Assembly: GCA_022842805.1 (NCBI GenBank)
Contig: JALHOX010000231.1
Location: 1 to 7,501, forward strand
Direction: 5' to 3'
DNA length: 7,501 nt
Source: Phycisphaerae bacterium
Lineage (GTDB): Bacteria > Planctomycetota > Phycisphaerae > UBA1845 > Fen-1342
In this document: one piece after another, positions 1 to 6,673 of the stretch
Layout of the letters: every line of letters begins with the position of its first letter
How positions within the stretch are numbered: position 1 is the stretch's first letter
Notes under the pieces: model-generated
Seen by the model: only the letters and a program-made list of their open reading frames with translations
Databases searched by the model: none
Told to the model about the DNA's origin: nothing
Made by a program: the position numbers and the translations under genes

Positions 1-1079
1 AGCTGGCCGGTGTGGACGTAGCGATCGGTGAGGTTGCCGAAGTCGGCGAAAATGCCCTGCGCCGCGGGCAACATTCCGCGGCCGGCGGGGTTGCTCGTGC
101 CGGTGCCGAAGACGATGCCGTAGACGCTGGTGCCGTGTGAGCTGCTGCCGCCGCGGCCGCCGTGGAAGATGGCGGGCAGCGCCTGGAAATCGGCGTGGGT
201 CTCGAAGAGGTTGGAGTCCATGACTTCGCCGCGGACGCCGGTGCCGTCGTAACCGGCGACCGATTGCACATAGTTGGCGCCGCCGACGATGCGGACGTTG
301 TCCATGTATTCGACGATGGGCAGGCGACGGTCGATGTAGAGCACGTCGTCGTGATCCATCAGCCCTTTGAGCTGCGCGGGGGTCACGGTGGCTTCGACGA
401 TGAAGCTGTTGGGCGTGGCCGAATCGACCTGAGCGCCGAGGGCCTGGAGGTGCATGACGACGCCGGCTTTCGCGGCGAATCCGCGGCCGAAGACCATGAT
501 GCTGACGGGGACCGGGTCGGCGGCGGCGGCGGTGGGAGCATTGCTGACGGCGATGAGCTGTTGCAGCAGCTCGGGCTCGATGCGATAGCCGGGCTCATAG
601 GCCCCGACCCAGCGGACGAAGGGTAGCGCGCGCAGGCGGGCGAGCGCGTCGCCATCGGCGCGGACGATCAGCGCCTGGTCGGGCAGCGGTGCTTCGACCT
701 GCACGCCGATCGCGGCGAGGGCATCGCGATATTCGGGCAATGTCTGCGTGCGAAATTGGGCGATCTGCCGACGCGGCCCGGTGGACGACAAGGCCCACAT
801 CGGCAGGCCGGGCAGGCTGCGCGTCGGGTCGAATGTGCCGACCTGAAGCTGTAGCTGCGTATTCGCGTCGCGCTCGACCCATTCGGCGTCGGGGCGGCTG
901 CGGACGGCGTAGCGTTCTTTGCCATCTTCGCGCCACCAGATGGCCTGAGCGGTGGTGCCCTCGACCATGTAAGGCGAAAGCTCCGACGGCGGCGCCGCGA
1001 ACGCGCCGGCGACCGGCAACGAGACGACGAAGGCCGCGGCGCAATGCACGCCGCGACGGAAGGCGAGCGAGTTTGACAA
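1..1079 (-). CDS. Secreted subtilisin-family (S8) serine protease, 3' part cut by window edge
   Basis: Translating leftwards from TTG at 1077-1079 gives 359 codons without a stop, running off the left edge. Residues 1-29 form a signal peptide (arginines at 8-9, hydrophobic core, AFA cleavage site near 28-29), so the enzyme is exported. Residues about 105-170 and 190-265 look like two successive prodomain-like alpha/beta units, each ending in a V-x-(W/Y)-(V/I) strand, as in subtilases with long propeptides. The catalytic domain then begins: GYDGTGVRGEVMDS holds the nucleophile-orienting Asp at 288 (DSN instead of the usual DTG), and HGTSVYGIV holds the catalytic His at 315. The Ser block lies outside the window. 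The TTG start is chosen because it has a strong GAGGAG six bases upstream and because the first in-frame ATG (codon 38, 966-968) would remove the signal peptide. It lies 86 bases downstream of the propeller gene on the same strand and may be co-transcribed. Subtilase assignment is firm from two motifs; substrate and total length are unknown. Confidence 0.86.
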   Translation of the reverse strand, partial: MSNSLAFRRGVHCAAAFVVSLPVAGAFAAPPSELSPYMVEGTTAQAIWWREDGKERYAVRSRPDAEWVERDANTQLQLQVGTFDPTRSLPGLPMWALSSTGPRRQIAQFRTQTLPEYRDALAAIGVQVEAPLPDQALIVRADGDALARLRALPFVRWVGAYEPGYRIEPELLQQLIAVSNAPTAAAADPVPVSIMVFGRGFAAKAGVVMHLQALGAQVDSATPNSFIVEATVTPAQLKGLMDHDDVLYIDRRLPIVEYMDNVRIVGGANYVQSVAGYDGTGVRGEVMDSNLFETHADFQALPAIFHGGRGGSSSHGTSVYGIVFGTGTSNPAGRGMLPAAQGIFADFGNLTDRYVHTGQ

Positions 1080-1085
1080 GATCGG

Positions 1086-1091
1086 CTCCTC
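1086..1091 (-). promoter_or_regulatory. Ribosome binding site for the S8 protease (decides a TTG start)
   Basis: Read on the minus strand, GAGGAG sits six bases before the TTG at 1079-1077. This is a near-ideal Shine-Dalgarno match and spacing. It supports TTG initiation and places the signal peptide inside the protein. Confidence 0.7.
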
Positions 1092-1138
1092 AGACAGGGG
1101 TCGGATCGGACAGTCCAGCGCACAGAGAATCGGGCGGA

Positions 1139-1157
1139 CGCGGGCAACATTCCCGCG
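1139..1157 (-). other. Small inverted repeat between the two secreted-protein genes
   Basis: CGCGGG and CCCGCG form a perfect 6-bp stem around a 7-base loop. In the leftward transcript it begins nine bases after the TAA stop of the propeller gene. No run of U follows, so it is not a classical intrinsic terminator. It could slow or partly end transcription, or protect a processed 3' end. The same 15-base core (1139-1153) recurs at 63-77 inside the protease gene, also within a hairpin. Confidence 0.35.
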
Positions 1158-1165
1158 CCGCGTGT

Positions 1166-3613
1166 TTAGTTTCCGGTGAGCAGGGCCACGAAGCTGCTGA
1201 TATCGCCCACCGTGACGAAACCATCGTTGTTGACGTCGGCGTTGAGAAGGAAGCAATTCGGGAACGCGATCGCGTACGCGGCGGGATCGGTGAGCGCGAG
1301 GACGAAGCCGGCGATGTCGCCGACGGTGATGAAGCCGTCGCAGTTCATGTCGCCGCGGAGGCCCTCGCATTCGTCGGGGACGCCGTTGTTGTTGTTGTCT
1401 TCGCTGCCGAATCCGACGCTGCTGTAGCGAATGGTGACGCGAATGTAGGAAGGCGGATCGCACAGCGTCGCACTGACGTCAGGCGAGGCGACCAGAGTTA
1501 TCAGCGCGTCGCCGCCGCCGACGGCCGCGTTGTAGGCGGCGGAGGTGACGGTGAGCTCATCGAAGCTCGCGGTCAGGCTGCAATCGACGGCGCTGCCGAG
1601 CACGGAGCCGAGCGGCACGCCGTTGATGACGATCTCTACCGTTTCGGTTGGCAGATTGAAATCGCCGATGGCCTCGGCCGTGAACGAGACGGCGCTGGTG
1701 GCGATGGGCGGCGCGGCGACGATGAACTGTTGCGGGACGCCGGCGCCGATCGGCGAGAGGCGCGGCGAGCGCGTCTCGAACGCGTTGCTGACGTCGCACG
1801 GGTCGGGGACGCTGTTGTTGTTGCAGTCCTGGACCAGGCCGCTGGCGATGTCGCAGCTGTCGAGGCGGCCGTTTTGATCGCAATCCAGCGTGCGCTCGGC
1901 GGTGAGCTGGCAACTGTCGAGTTCGCCGTTGCCGTCGCAGTCGAGTGACGGGTCGGCGGAGATTTCGCAGCCATCGGGCACGCGATTGCCGTTGCAATCG
2001 CCGCCGGCGACGGCGATGTCGCAGTCGTCGGGGACGCCGTTGTTGTTGCAGTCGGCGGCGTACTGGGTGCTGATTTCGCAGATGTCGGGGAAGTCGTTGT
2101 CGTTGCAGTCGACGAGCTGTCCGGCGGCGATTTCGTTGACGTCGAGCTGGCCGTTGTTGTTGCAGTCGAGGTGTTCGACGCGCAGGTAGTAGACGTCCTG
2201 CTCGCCGTTGTAGGTGGCGGCGTAGATGACGTGGACGCCGTCATTGTCGGACTTCAGGTCGTAGTAATCGCCGATTTTCTGTTGAATGGGCCAGCCGATG
2301 CGTGAGGTCCATTCGGGGGCGACGGGGATGTCGTAGTGCCAGGTGTCGCCGGCGTCGAAGCTGCAGGCGTAGTAGAGCCTTGAGAAATCGCCGGCGGTCG
2401 TGGGGTCTTCGCGGTTGTCGTTCCAGAGCACGTCGATGCGGCCGTTGGGGGCGACATCGATCATGCCGAACCATTGCACCGAGTTGTCGCTGACCTTGTC
2501 GAACTGATTGACGCGGCGGATCGAGCTCCAGGTCTGGCCGCCGTTGGTGCTGCGGATGAAGTGAACGTCGAAGGGGTCGCCGCCGGTGTCGGGGATGACC
2601 GAGGCGAGCATGTAGACATTGCCGCGAAACGGGCCGTTCGATTTGTCGGTTTGCACATAGGCCTGGCCGAGGAGGCCGACCGGGTTCAGATAGGCCTGAA
2701 AGCCGAGCGCGCCGCCGAGCGGCACGAGTTGCGAGCTGAAGCTGGCGGTTTGCACATTGGGGTTGCGGGCGTTGCCGCTCCGCGAGAGGACGATGTTCTG
2801 CCCGTTGCGGCCGGCGACGTAGACCGCGTTGTCGGCGAGGCCGAGGGCGACGGTGCCGAACTGCGGCGAGAACGGAATGGTCTGGGGTCCGCGGGTGGTC
2901 GCGAAGTTATTGAAGAAGCGCACGAAGGTCTGATTGCCGCAGCAGCCGGCGCTGAGGTTCCAGGCCATGTAGATGGCGTTGGTGGAGGGGCCGGGGCCGG
3001 GGTCGACGACGAACCACTGCTTGTCGCCGCCGAGGCCGGGGATCGGAGCGGACCAGCTGGAGCCGCCATTGGTGGAGGTGAAGAAGCGCGTGTTGAAGCC
3101 CTGATCGAGGCTGTTGTAGTAGAACTTGCCCGTGGCATCGGAGACGAGCACCGGGTCGGAGCGGAAGTTGCCGCCTTCGAGCGGCGGGCGTGCGGTCCAG
3201 GTCAGACCGCCGTCGGCCGAGAAGCCGTTGCCGGCCTGACGAAAGTCGGAGGCGACGGAGTCGAACTGACGCCAGCCGACGGCGATGCGGTTGGGGTTGA
3301 TGGGGTCGACGGCCATCGACGGTTCGTTGGCGGCGTCGCCGAGGATGTTGAGCTGTCCGGGCGCGACGTTGACCTGGACCGACTGAAACGGTCCGACGCG
3401 CAGCGCATCGACTCCGCGACCGGGGGCGACCAACCGCCCGTCGGCGTTTCGCATGCAGGGCAGGCCGGGCTTTTCGAGGTGCGGCGGGTTGGCTGCTTCC
3501 TCGGAGACGGGCGTCGCCGGCGGATCGGCGATCGTCGCGAGCGGACCGAATCCCCCGAACGCCAACCCCGCGACGACAGCGCGGAATCCCCGAAGACTCG
3601 ACAGCGACGGCAT
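1166..3613 (-). CDS. Secreted Asp-box beta-propeller protein with calcium-binding repeats and C-terminal dockerin-like domain
   Basis: This 815-residue protein starts with a signal peptide (about 1-29, cleavage after ATIA). Four Asp-boxes (S-x-D/N-x-G-x-T/S-W) at 132-139, 180-187, 355-362 and 418-425 mark a sialidase-like beta-propeller over roughly 80-480. The FRIP/YRIP arginine motif of true sialidases is not seen, so 'sialidase' should not be inferred; a binding or structural role is as likely. Residues 483-608 are seven acidic, Asn-rich repeats of about 19 residues, each with a DxNxNGxxD-like loop resembling thrombospondin type-3/EF-hand calcium sites. A beta-rich domain (about 612-735) follows, then one more repeat (738-750) and a two-loop dockerin-like domain (753-815, DMNCDGFITVGDI and DVNNDGFVTVGDI), which ends the protein. 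In other systems dockerins attach proteins to cohesins, but no cohesin partner is visible here. ATG at 3613 is supported by the signal peptide and a weak TAGG eight bases upstream. The domain reading is firm; the ligand is unknown. Confidence 0.88.
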   Translation of the reverse strand: MPSLSSLRGFRAVVAGLAFGGFGPLATIADPPATPVSEEAANPPHLEKPGLPCMRNADGRLVAPGRGVDALRVGPFQSVQVNVAPGQLNILGDAANEPSMAVDPINPNRIAVGWRQFDSVASDFRQAGNGFSADGGLTWTARPPLEGGNFRSDPVLVSDATGKFYYNSLDQGFNTRFFTSTNGGSSWSAPIPGLGGDKQWFVVDPGPGPSTNAIYMAWNLSAGCCGNQTFVRFFNNFATTRGPQTIPFSPQFGTVALGLADNAVYVAGRNGQNIVLSRSGNARNPNVQTASFSSQLVPLGGALGFQAYLNPVGLLGQAYVQTDKSNGPFRGNVYMLASVIPDTGGDPFDVHFIRSTNGGQTWSSIRRVNQFDKVSDNSVQWFGMIDVAPNGRIDVLWNDNREDPTTAGDFSRLYYACSFDAGDTWHYDIPVAPEWTSRIGWPIQQKIGDYYDLKSDNDGVHVIYAATYNGEQDVYYLRVEHLDCNNNGQLDVNEIAAGQLVDCNDNDFPDICEISTQYAADCNNNGVPDDCDIAVAGGDCNGNRVPDGCEISADPSLDCDGNGELDSCQLTAERTLDCDQNGRLDSCDIASGLVQDCNNNSVPDPCDVSNAFETRSPRLSPIGAGVPQQFIVAAPPIATSAVSFTAEAIGDFNLPTETVEIVINGVPLGSVLGSAVDCSLTASFDELTVTSAAYNAAVGGGDALITLVASPDVSATLCDPPSYIRVTIRYSSVGFGSEDNNNNGVPDECEGLRGDMNCDGFITVGDIAGFVLALTDPAAYAIAFPNCFLLNADVNNDGFVTVGDISSFVALLTGN
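1790..2167 (-). repeat. Seven tandem ~57-bp coding repeats (calcium-binding, thrombospondin-3-like)
   Basis: The tract encodes residues 483-608 of the propeller protein. Seven units start at DC residues 483, 502, 521, 539, 558, 577 and 596; six have a 19-residue period and one has 18. The consensus is DCNxNGxPDxCDI followed by a six-residue linker. Unit 1 has Asn in place of the second Cys (DVNEI), so the tract carries 13 cysteines, an odd number. On the plus strand it appears as recurring GTTGTTGTTGCAGTC words. Identity between units is moderate at the DNA level, so this is an old protein repeat and not a recent tandem expansion. Confidence 0.85.
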
Positions 3614-3684
3614 GCGACGGACCTACCTTCCGATTGATCGATTGCGTTCGGCTCTCATCCCATTCCTGACCAGAGCATAACGGG

Positions 3685-3701
3685 CGGGGTTCGGTTCCCC
3701 G
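3685..3701. other. Inverted repeat CGGGG-7-CCCCG in the divergent region
   Basis: A perfect 5-bp stem encloses a 7-base loop, TTCGGTT. It lies 72 bases before the leftward start and 147 bases before the rightward start. That position would suit an operator or the upstream edge of a promoter, but the short stem can also arise by chance in GC-rich DNA. Confidence 0.25.
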
Positions 3702-3775
3702 AAGTGGTTTTCGGGCGATTTCCAGAGAACGCGGGGGGTTGGCGACAGCCACGGCGGCGGTGGACGCCTTCGGTG

Positions 3776-3801
3776 GCGGCGGCCGCCCGGCGGCCCGCCG
3801 C
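3776..3801 (+). other. Strong GC hairpin upstream of tssF
   Basis: GCGGCGGCCG (3776-3785) pairs with CGGCCCGCCGC (3791-3801), giving ten base pairs with one bulged C and a CCCGG loop. It ends 46 bases before the tssF ATG. If the rightward transcript starts upstream of it, the structure sits in the 5' leader; no Shine-Dalgarno is visible between it and the start. It may influence mRNA stability or translation, or may simply reflect local G+C bias. Confidence 0.4.
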
Positions 3802-3847
3802 TGGGGAGCGCGCTTCGCGGCTCATTCCCGGCTAACCTGCGCAACCG

Positions 3848-5599
3848 ATGTTCAATTCCTATTACCAGGAAGAACTGGCCTTTCTGCGCGATCTTGGGCG
3901 CGAGTTCGCGGCGGCGAACCCGGCCGTCGCTCACATGCTGGAGGGCGGCGGGGCCGATCCGGATGTGGAGCGGCTGTTGCAGGGGTTTGCGTTTCTGACG
4001 GGTCGAATCCGCCAGAAGCTCGATGATGAGATTCCCGAGCTTTACCAATCGCTGATGCTGCTGCTCTGGCCGCACTATCTGCGGCCGATCCCTTCGACCG
4101 CGATCGTGGAGTTTCAGCCGGCGCTGGAGCAGGTCTCGCAGATCACGGCGGTGCCGGTGGGCACGGAGATCGAGAGCGTGCCGGTCGATGGGACGCCCTG
4201 CCGCTTTCAGACGTGTTATCAGGTCGAGCTTGCGCCGCTGACGATCGCGAGCGCGGAGATCGAGCGGCCGCTCACTGCGCCGCCACGGTTGCGGCTGCGG
4301 ATCACGACGTCGGGTCGAACGCCGATCGAGCGGTTGAATTTGCAGCGGCTGCGGCTGTTTCTGTCGGGCGAAATGGTCAGTGCGGCGGGGCTGCTGTGTC
4401 ACTTGCTGCATGACGCGACGCACGTCGAGGTCAGCACCGCGGGCGGGCAGCGGCGCGAGCGCTTGCCGGCGTCGAGCATCCGCGCCGTCGGCTTTGCTCG
4501 CGATGAGTCGATGCTCCCCTACCCGAATCACTCGTTCGTGGGCTATCGACTTTTGCAGGAGTATTTCACCTGCCCGCAGAAATTCCTGTTCGTCGATTTC
4601 ACGGGCCTCGGCTGCCTCGCGTCTCTGGCCGCTACCGATTCGTTTGAACTGACGATTCCATTTCGGCGGCCGGTGGACGACGCGATTCGCGTCGCCGCCG
4701 AAAACTTCAAGCTGCATTGCTCGCCGGTCGTCAACCTGTTTCGCCATAGCGCGGACGGCCTGCGCGTCGACCACACGCGGGCGCAATATCGCCTGCGGCC
4801 CAGCACTGTCGGCTCGCTGCCGGAGCATTACGAGATCTACTCCGTCGATCAGGTGGTGGGCATCGTGCAAGGCGAGGCCAAGCGTCGCGAGTATCCGGCG
4901 CTGCAGGCGTTTCGCCGCGTCGGCGACGACGGCGCCGTTTATTACACGCAGCGGCTGGTCGAGGCGGTGGTGGGCGAAGGCACGGACACTTATCTCTCGT
5001 TCGTGAATACGGAGCAGCGTCACGTCGTGCCGCCGACCGAGACGATCACGGTCGCGTTGACTTGTACGAATCGCGGGCTGCCTTCGCGGTTGAAGGTGGG
5101 CGATATTCGCGTGCCGGGGGCGACGACGCCGGAGTTTGTGCGCTTTCGCAACATCACGCCGGTGACGCGGGCCTTTCCGCCGCCGCTGGGTCGCGGCTTG
5201 CAGTGGCGGCTGGTCTCGCATCTGTCGCTCAACTATTTGTCGCTGGCGAGCGTGGAGGCGCTGCGGGGCATTTTGGAGCTGTACAACTTTCAGGCCTTCA
5301 GCGATCGACAGGCGGCGCGGACCAACGCGTTGCGGCTGGAGGGCATCATCGAGATTCGCGCCACGCCGGCGGAGCGCGTCTGGCGCGGCACGGTGCAGCG
5401 CGGGACGCGGATCGAGCTGACGCTAGACGAAGACCGCTTCGCGGGTGAAGGCGATTTGTTTCTGTTTGCGAGCGTGCTGAACGAGTTTTTCTCGCTGTAC
5501 GCCACGATCAACTCCTATTCGCAACTCACCGTCCGCGGCAAGCAGCGCGGCGAGGTTTATGCATGGCCGCCCCGAATTGGACAGCAGATCATCCTCTGA
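3848..5599 (+). CDS. tssF: Type VI secretion system baseplate protein TssF (VasA/ImpG family)
   Basis: TssF is a cytoplasmic wedge component of the type VI secretion baseplate. In characterised systems two TssF and one TssG form a unit that contacts TssK, TssE and the VgrG hub and on which the contractile sheath assembles. The 583 residues match the family's usual ~580-630. Family landmarks appear in order: YYQEELAFLRDLGREF at 5-20, DPDVERLLQGFAFL at 37-50, RIRQKLDDEIPEL at 53-65, LWPHYLRPIPS at 73-83, EYFTCPQKFLFVDF at 238-251, NFKLHCSPVVNLF at 286-298, LSLNYLSL at 459-466, and the C-terminal EFFSLYATINSYSQL with WPPRIG near 573-578. ATG at 3848 is the only sensible start: it gives the canonical N-terminus and an in-frame TAA lies at 3833-3835. 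No Shine-Dalgarno is seen before it. Its 3' end overlaps tssG. The usual upstream partner tssE is absent; the neighbour is a divergent secreted-protein gene. Confidence 0.95.
   Translation: MFNSYYQEELAFLRDLGREFAAANPAVAHMLEGGGADPDVERLLQGFAFLTGRIRQKLDDEIPELYQSLMLLLWPHYLRPIPSTAIVEFQPALEQVSQITAVPVGTEIESVPVDGTPCRFQTCYQVELAPLTIASAEIERPLTAPPRLRLRITTSGRTPIERLNLQRLRLFLSGEMVSAAGLLCHLLHDATHVEVSTAGGQRRERLPASSIRAVGFARDESMLPYPNHSFVGYRLLQEYFTCPQKFLFVDFTGLGCLASLAATDSFELTIPFRRPVDDAIRVAAENFKLHCSPVVNLFRHSADGLRVDHTRAQYRLRPSTVGSLPEHYEIYSVDQVVGIVQGEAKRREYPALQAFRRVGDDGAVYYTQRLVEAVVGEGTDTYLSFVNTEQRHVVPPTETITVALTCTNRGLPSRLKVGDIRVPGATTPEFVRFRNITPVTRAFPPPLGRGLQWRLVSHLSLNYLSLASVEALRGILELYNFQAFSDRQAARTNALRLEGIIEIRATPAERVWRGTVQRGTRIELTLDEDRFAGEGDLFLFASVLNEFFSLYATINSYSQLTVRGKQRGEVYAWPPRIGQQIIL
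5552..5555 (+). promoter_or_regulatory. Ribosome binding site of tssG inside tssF
   Basis: GAGG lies seven bases before the ATG at 5563, within the last codons of tssF. It favours 5563 over the ATG at 5559, which is in a different frame. The 37-base overlap implies that tssG translation is coupled to tssF. Confidence 0.55.
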
Positions 5600-6606
5600 C
5601 GCGTTGGGCGGTCGAGCGGCCGACGCGCTTTGATCTCTGCGCGCTGTTGCAGCAGATCGAGCGGCGCTGCGCCGAGTCGCCGGCGTTGGGCGAGAACGGG
5701 CCGGTGGCCGAAGAGCCGATCCGCCTGCGCCCGCGGATGAGCCTCGGGTTTCCGGCGGGGGACATCGCGAGCGCGACCTTTGTTGAAGATCAGGATTTCG
5801 AAGCGCGCGGCGGACGGATCGAGGTGCAGACGACCTTTCTGGGGCTGTATGGGCCGGATTCGCCGCTGGCGGCGCACTTCACCGAAGACCTTTTGCTGGA
5901 CAGCGACGAGGATCGTCGCGTCCGCGGCTTTCTCGATCTCTTTCATCATCGGCTGCTGTCGCTGCTCTATCGGGCGTGGAAGAAGTATCGCTATGTGGCG
6001 ACCATTCGCCCCGACTGTCGCGACACGATCTCGACGCTGGTTCGCGGCCTGATCGGGCTGGATACGCCGCGCATCACCGAGCCGCTCGAGATCGAGCTGT
6101 TTCGGGTTCTGCGTTATGCGGGGCTGCTGGTCATGCGGCCGCGCGGGGCTGCGGCGCTGGAGGGGATATTGCGCGATCATTTCGCCCCCCTGCCGATCAG
6201 CGTGTTGCAGTGCGTCGGGCGGTGGGTGGCGCTGGAAGAAGAGAGCCTGACGCGCATCGGTCAGGCCGGGTCGAGCCTCGGCGAATCGTGCGTGATGGGG
6301 GCGCGCGTCTTTGATCGCTCGGGCAAGCTGCGCATCCGCGTCGGCCCACTCGACTTCGCGAGTTATCAACGATTTCTGCCGGAAGGCGACGCCGCGACGT
6401 CGCTGCGCGAATTGGTGCTGCTGTACCTCGGCGATCCGCTTGAGTTCGATTATGAGCTGATTCTTCGAAAGGAAGATGTGCCGATGCTGGCGATGGGCAA
6501 GAATCCGCAGGTCGGCCGGCTGGGGCAGAGCGGATGGCTGAAATCGCGCGCGAGCGTCGATGAGCACATCGTCATCCGGCCGCCACAGAAGGCGCCTAAC
6601 CCGTAG
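5563..6606 (+). CDS. tssG: Type VI secretion system baseplate protein TssG (VasB/ImpH family)
   Basis: TssG is the cytoplasmic partner of TssF in the baseplate wedge. The 347 residues fit the family (about 310-370). Landmarks visible in order: RFDLCALLQQIER at 22-34, where family members carry an RFxFxxxxRLLE-like helix; LGFPAGDIAS at 61-70; FLGLYGPDSPLAAHFTEDL at 92-110; FLDLFHHRLLSLLYRAWKKY at 123-142, the family's most typical block; GRWVAL at 219-224; VMGARVFDRSGKLRIRVGPL at 244-263; and LGQSGWL at 320-326. The gene overlaps the end of tssF by 37 bases in another frame, which suggests the two subunits are made together. The start at 5563 has a GAGG seven bases upstream and leaves about 20 residues before the first family block, as is usual. 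The gene downstream is unrelated by family, so this pair is not followed by tssH, tssA or vgrG here. No disruption was found. Confidence 0.94.
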   Translation: MAAPNWTADHPLTRWAVERPTRFDLCALLQQIERRCAESPALGENGPVAEEPIRLRPRMSLGFPAGDIASATFVEDQDFEARGGRIEVQTTFLGLYGPDSPLAAHFTEDLLLDSDEDRRVRGFLDLFHHRLLSLLYRAWKKYRYVATIRPDCRDTISTLVRGLIGLDTPRITEPLEIELFRVLRYAGLLVMRPRGAAALEGILRDHFAPLPISVLQCVGRWVALEEESLTRIGQAGSSLGESCVMGARVFDRSGKLRIRVGPLDFASYQRFLPEGDAATSLRELVLLYLGDPLEFDYELILRKEDVPMLAMGKNPQVGRLGQSGWLKSRASVDEHIVIRPPQKAPNP

Positions 6607-6620
6607 CGGCCGCCGGCGGA

Positions 6621-6641
6621 CCGCCTCGACGCATCGAGCGG
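6621..6641 (+). terminator. Possible hairpin at the end of the tssFG unit
   Basis: Fourteen bases after the tssG stop, CTCGA and TCGAG pair around a CGCA loop. The stem extends by three C-G/G-C pairs past a bulged C at 6624, giving eight pairs in total. A CCGCCGGCGG palindrome lies just before it (6610-6619). There is no T-run, so this could be a Rho-independent-like barrier or only a 3'-end stabiliser. Confidence 0.3.
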
Positions 6642-6673
6642 CGGGCCGACAGCTACCCCACAGAATTAATTAT

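Larger units (their letters stand above)
3614..3847. promoter_or_regulatory. Divergent intergenic region between the propeller gene and tssF
   Basis: These 234 bases must hold the leftward promoter for the secreted-protein genes and, unless transcription enters from further away, the rightward one for tssFG. The part near the propeller gene is of more mixed composition (a TATGCT word at 3674-3679 on the minus strand is a weak -10 candidate without a matching -35). The part near tssF (about 3750-3820) is almost pure G+C with inverted repeats. No promoter can be assigned with confidence, and no small gene is evident. Confidence 0.4.

Noticed and set aside
689..1948. Long open frame on the plus strand opposite the two secreted-protein genes
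   Set aside because: It spans two genes with clear motifs on the other strand and is rich in repetitive Arg/Asp/Ala/Gly with no family pattern. Long antisense frames are expected at this G+C content.
1790..2167. CRISPR array suggested by regularly spaced GTTGTTGTTGCAGTC words
   Set aside because: The repeats are in frame, continuous and encode a consistent 19-residue calcium-binding unit. There are no unique spacers between identical direct repeats.
1166..3613. Calling the propeller protein a sialidase
   Set aside because: Asp-boxes occur in many propellers. The FRIP/YRIP motif with the catalytic arginine was not found, so only the fold is supported.
2474..3637. Long plus-strand open frame opposite the propeller domain
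   Set aside because: Its composition is mostly Gly/Ala/Glu/Val/Asp with no motif, and it mirrors the codons of the real minus-strand gene, including its signal peptide region.
3623..5221. Long minus-strand open frame opposite tssF
   Set aside because: It lies antisense to a well-supported tssF, is extremely rich in Arg/Gln/His and shows no domain. It is a by-product of codon bias.
6646..6673. Sigma-70-like promoter (CCGACA, 16-base spacer, AATTAT) before the cytochrome gene
   Set aside because: Each hexamer matches the consensus at only four positions, and the start site would fall inside or just before the Shine-Dalgarno, leaving almost no leader.
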